Origin: Archegozetes longisetosus
Lineage: Eukaryota > Arthropoda > Arachnida > Sarcoptiformes > Trhypochthoniidae
Direction: 5' to 3'
NCBI GenBank assembly: GCA_018873245.2
Contig: JAEMBT020000003.1
Coordinates: 6,219,843-6,283,842, forward strand
DNA: 64,000 nucleotides
Below are positions 59,801 to 64,000 of this stretch, one piece after another. How positions within the stretch are numbered: the stretch's first letter is position 1; each line of letters opens with the position of its first letter. Both the position numbers and the translations under genes were made by a program. The notes under the pieces were generated by a model. That model searched no databases. It had not been told where the DNA came from and saw only the letters and a list, made by a program, of their open reading frames with translations.

Positions 59801-62075
59801 GATCGGCGTAATGCTCATAAAAATAGTCTATTCGGTAGTCAATTTCGCCAATAATGACTGTGACTTGTGTGTCTTGACCACATGGTAACAATAAATGCAT
59901 TTTGAATTAATCATAATTATATCTAGACGACAATTTGACTCACTTCATAAGTCATTTTCGACGCGCATATCCGTTAGCTTACTAAACTAAGTGCTTTGTT
60001 GTTTTTAATAATAGCAAAGCTTAAACTTTAATTCACTTAATTTTCTTTTAAACTAATTGTGATCTAAACTTATTCAAACAAATCCACAATAATTGCAGAC
60101 AATAATAGAATAAGAGCGGAGTTGAAATTATATTTTTATTGTTATTTTTTTCGGCAATAATAATTTGATTATAATTTGAAAAATAGAGTTAAAGTAATTT
60201 ACTGTAGTTAAAAGTGATCCTATTCTCAGTGAATCGCGACTACATTTTATTATAACATCATTTGCCAGACTAGGCTCGTTTCGCAATCTATCCCTCATTC
60301 CTTAATTTATTTCTCATTCCCTAATTTATTTTTGATTTGCCAATTTATTTCTCACTCCCCAAACTATGCTCGACTTACCAACCAACTTATTCAACTGACC
60401 CTCAACTTGATTTCTATTTTCGATTATCATCTATTTTAATTGACCACCTTTCCTACCTATAGTAGTTCTCACAAGTTAATTAAGATTTGATTAAGCAATT
60501 ATTCTCAGTCGTGTACCTAATTTGAGAAGCACTTTATGTTCTCGCAGTTAAAATCTCGAAACTTTGTCTTAATAATGTTATTATCAAACTGAACTGATCT
60601 GACAATTAGATAGATTTTATAGTTAATAACTGAAAATTTGTCTAGTTTCGTTATCGACTTGAATCGAAAAATAAAATAATAGCTTAAAATTGTCGCTTCA
60701 AAAAGTCAGATATGGACTTATACATTAATATAAAATATTTTAGCTAAAAACTACTTAACTGTCACTTTATTTTCTAAACTTAGCTCTTTTTCAACAGCTT
60801 AATCTTAAATCAGGTTCTTTCTAATGCTTTTGAATCATGAATAAAATCGCAATATTGCGAAATATTTAGCGTGCATTTTCGATAAATACATTGAACAATT
60901 ATTTAAATCTCAAATCTAATAGTTTGTCTGGAAACATTGAACTGAAGTATAGAGTAATTTTCTATTTTTGACTCTTTGCCATCACTAATTGATTTGTTCG
61001 TGGGCCAGCAATTCATTCAATTGTTCTGTTTTGGGCCGCAGTCAAAACGCCCAAGTCTCAATTATTTCTGTGTAGAATATTCATTTGAAAGTTTGATAGA
61101 AATCTGAAAACTAATCTTAAATGAGTAGCAGCCAATCGATATACTTTGATCGATTGCATTAATTCGTTTTGACTTTGATATTTGAACACTTTCTAGTTTT
61201 AGATTGTCGATAATTTGGAAAAGTAGGCAATCATTGTAACAATCAATAGCTTAGAGTATATAGAGCAAGTTTTGAAGTTTTCAACAAATCTAATCTCAGT
61301 TTAATTTCATTTCTTAAGCATTATGTCTATTGAATTCTCAACAAGTTAGTGTGACAATGCCTTATAAAGTATGAGAATTAGAAGAATATTAGTTGTCTAA
61401 CATGTGCAACATTTGAAAAGTGAAATTAGTTTTATACCCCAATTAAAAATCCTATTATTCATTAACCGTTTATTTGATAACAGGTCTAATTGTTAGTTAT
61501 ATTTGACATAGCATTGAATATGAGGTGAAAATATTGCCATTTAATTAGACATTGTTTAAATGGAATAGAGTTAACCTGTAAAAAATAGAAGAAAAATCAT
61601 AGTATAACTTATCACAAAAGAGAATGTGCTCTGCAACGATTGTAAATGAAAGCATCATTCATAACCTGCTGTGTGTCAACATGTCTAATTGCACTTGACC
61701 CTCACCACAAACAATGCCTAATATATTGCTCAATTGTTGCATGTATTCCAACAACAATGACTATCATTTATAAAGTAGTAAATGATAAGCCATTAATGTT
61801 AAACCACTAATTTGCAAATTTTTATCTCTTAGGTTATTATGATAGCGGTCAACAACAAAAGCACTCCTTTAGATATGAAAGAGTCTGAACAATCCTTTCT
61901 GTAATTTAGATTTACTATTCATCATAAATATCTGTTGAGCTTGATTTAAATTTCAAAATTGCTTTTTGAATTAGCTAAATCTTCTTAATAGATTCCAATC
62001 GCTCTTTTGTTAACAATTCATTGGATTCAAATTAAATATCATGCTTTCCAAGAGCACTTGTTAGTTGGTGAGTAA
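56896..62075. other. Intergenic AT-rich stretch
   Basis: No gene seen. A pyrimidine-rich imperfect repeat (units near 20 bp, TTTATTTCTCATTCCC-like) spans about 60285-60360. Upstream exons of the plus-strand gene ending at 63188 may be hidden here. Confidence 0.4.
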
Positions 62076-62108
62076 ATTCTTATCTCTTCTAATCTGTTAT
62101 GGATTCAG

Positions 62109-63188
62109 AAAAAGGCACGGAGTAGAAACTCCGTATCAAATATCGAGATAAAACATCATGAAAAACCGGAATTCATCTCAGCTATCAATGAAGCGATGAT
62201 CTTTCGCACAGTCATCCGAATGGTTACAATAGAAAAATTTTCGAGAAGTAATGCGGAAGAATGTATTTTCAAAAGTATTTTCTACTATTTATACACTAAC
62301 AGCTCGACAAGCGAACAAATAATAGTTTGGAACACCAATGAAGCATTTGAAACATGATTCATGAGTGTATTAATGTGCCAGACCTGTGCCAGAGTTGTGC
62401 AGAGCTGTGTAGAGCTGTTCCAGAGCTGTTGAATAGCATGCTCTAACCGTTATTAACTATCATAAACTTATTATTATCTCAATATTCATAGATCAATATC
62501 TATGTCTTGTTTTTATGAAGCGAACCGCAAAATCTATTTAGATATACAGTGTTAAATATAAAATGTTTATCATACTATTATTTGCTCGTGTAAATCCTAT
62601 AAAGTCATATCTGTTATGTTGTTTTAATCAGAGATAGCCCTTTATAGCACTGACCCGATAATACGCTATTCTTTTATTTAATTGAATTCACTTGTTATTT
62701 ATTTTTGGATTTATGTTCATATTTGATTAATAAGAAGAATACTGACAGCAAATATCGTATTATATTCAATCATCTTTTGATTTAAATATCTAATAAAACC
62801 AAATAAATGCATTATATATCGGATTCGATCAAAAGACCCAAAAGCACGTAATTGACCTTAAGATGTCCCACTTTTTCAATTCAAGCTGTTTCTCACAATG
62901 AATTCTTTGAGTTGCAATCTATCCTTTCATATCGCATAATTTCATTAAGATTCATGTAAATCTGACTGCGAAACCTATAAGCCTATATCTATTCGACAAT
63001 TCTCTAAGGTTCTGACCCGGGAAGTCACCGATAATCTAATAATTGGTAAACAGCTGAGGGTTACAGAGGAAGAGATCCAGAGGGCGGTGGAGATAACGAT
63101 GAATTTTATTAATTTGAAAGAGCTTGAAATGTTTCCCATAAACTTTGATTATATTAAAGTTAGCTTTAAATGCCTGATAAAAGGGTAG
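62109..63188 (+). CDS. 3' end of an unrecognised gene, two candidate exons
   Basis: Exon A: after acceptor GGATTCAG the frame runs KKARSRNSVSNIEIKHHE... then KPEFISAINEAMIFRTVI; it can stop at TGA 62355-62357 or leave at AAAA|GTATTT (62274, phase 1). Exon B, from acceptor CATTAAG at 62949, accepts phase 1 and runs SCKSDCETYKPISIRQFSKV, LTREVTDNLIIGKQ, VTEEEIQRAVEITMNFINLK to TAG at 63186-63188. Codon usage is less AT-biased than the surroundings, especially at 63010-63110, and AATAAA follows at 63291. I recognise no domain. A gene spread over few small exons, or an old retrocopy or transposon fragment, are the alternatives. The upstream start was not found: a GTGAGT donor at 62069 has a TAG in the needed frame. 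Confidence 0.45.
62380..62425. repeat. Short degenerate tandem repeat
   Basis: Repeated CAGAGCTGT-like units of about 12-15 bp (four or five), in the intron of the gene model above or between its parts. Confidence 0.6.
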
Positions 63189-63290
63189 TTCACTTTCCCT
63201 CAATTAAGTTCCAACTATGCACAACTTAAAAATGATAATACACTGTAGCGTACAATTCTGTCCTGTATATCAATTTTGAATACATGAATT

Positions 63291-63296
63291 AATAAA
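63291..63296 (+). terminator. Poly(A) signal after the unrecognised gene
   Basis: AATAAA about 103 bp after the TAG at 63186, a normal distance for a terminal exon, supporting exon B as a real 3' exon. Confidence 0.45.
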
Positions 63297-63299
63297 ATC

Positions 63300-64000
63300 A
63301 TGAAAAATTTCCTGATTTCATTTCATGTTTTACTCATTGTATTTTTACAAAATTTCTGTTCATAAATTTGCTAAAAACCAAATATTTTCATAGATTCTTA
63401 CAAAAGATAAACTGGTTAATTGTTTAAATATGTACAGCTAGCGATATAGAAAATGAGGTCTCTCAATTTGAATAATGATTTACAATTATAGTAAACTTTC
63501 ACATAAAAGGTAGACATGATTGTGAATTTGAGTGGGAGTTTCCAATTCTCAAATTATAATCCTACACCTATAATGCTATTATGTAACTGTTGTGTTTTAT
63601 TTCTTATATCCATTCATATTACATAATAGAAATGCCTCGTTTAATTCATATCTTATTCACCTGACTTTACATATTTACAATTTTTAACTAAATCTGATTT
63701 TCAGTAATATTTCTCAATTAAGCCAATGTTGATTTCGGTTTACTTTTATATTAGATTATGAAATACACAGCAATAAATCAAACTCTTGCAATGAGTCGAA
63801 CTCAATTTAGGTAAAATTTAATAACTTTACATAATTTAATTCACCACATGGATGACGTGAAATATTTACAATTTGAATAATCGTGTGTGACATTTATCAT
63901 AACTGTTCTGTTGGAATTAATTTTTTCATTCATTTATTTAAAAATCAATTCTTCAAAATATCACACACATGAAAAACATTTTCAGTGTGCATGCATTGAA
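63300..64000. other. AT-rich right edge, nothing seen
   Basis: No open frame, repeat array or RNA gene was recognised in the last 700 bases. Confidence 0.5.

Overview
The window looks like nuclear DNA of an arthropod. It is AT-rich, its genes are split by GT-AG introns (several only 45-85 nt), and its recognisable products are animal proteins: Swiss cheese/NTE, corticotropin-releasing factor-binding protein and a transmembrane mucin with LDLa, EGF and SEA modules. A mite or other chelicerate would fit, but I cannot fix the class. No bacterial operon, CRISPR array, rRNA or tRNA gene was seen. All exon models were made by reading both strands and matching splice-site phases; none has transcript support.

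Layout. (1) 1-2997, minus strand: most of sws (neuropathy target esterase), from the N-terminal membrane segment through three cyclic-nucleotide-binding domains to the patatin catalytic serine. It runs off the left edge and carries one single-base frameshift. A likely first coding exon lies at 4796-4860. (2) 4.9-14.7 kb: mostly gene-poor, but around 8.1-8.74 kb there is a TATA-type promoter candidate, a 30-bp tandem duplication just upstream of it, and a short exon encoding a signal peptide. (3) 14.7-19.8 kb, plus strand: a complete seven-exon CRF-binding protein gene of 357 aa with the five sequential disulfide pairs of the family. Its stop codon appears to be split by the last intron. (4) 53.08-20.80 kb, minus strand: one gene, converging on CRHBP, for a giant membrane-anchored mucin-like protein of about 5,590 aa. 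In order it has a signal peptide, two LDLa modules, a single exon of about 14.2 kb with a Ser/Thr-rich region and at least 17 copies of a Tyr/Thr-rich repeat, then EGF, SEA, EGF, EGF, a membrane helix and a cytoplasmic tail of about 325 aa. (5) 40.7-53.0 kb: the first coding intron of that gene (about 12.2 kb), holding only minisatellites and AT-rich sequence. (6) 53.5-62.0 kb: an AT-rich intergenic stretch with a possible solo LTR and two hairpins. (7) 62.1-63.3 kb: the 3' end of an unrecognised plus-strand gene with a poly(A) signal.

How they fit together. The genes are unrelated neighbours rather than a pathway. SWS is an ER phospholipase needed for neuronal and glial maintenance. CRF-BP is a secreted trap for CRF-like (DH44-type) peptides. 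The giant mucin is most likely an apical surface or extracellular-matrix protein of epithelia. The mucin is the most unusual item: its reconstruction, its repeat families, a furin-type site, the unusual cysteine pattern of its LDLa modules and an alternative exon carrying an in-frame stop are the observations most worth following.
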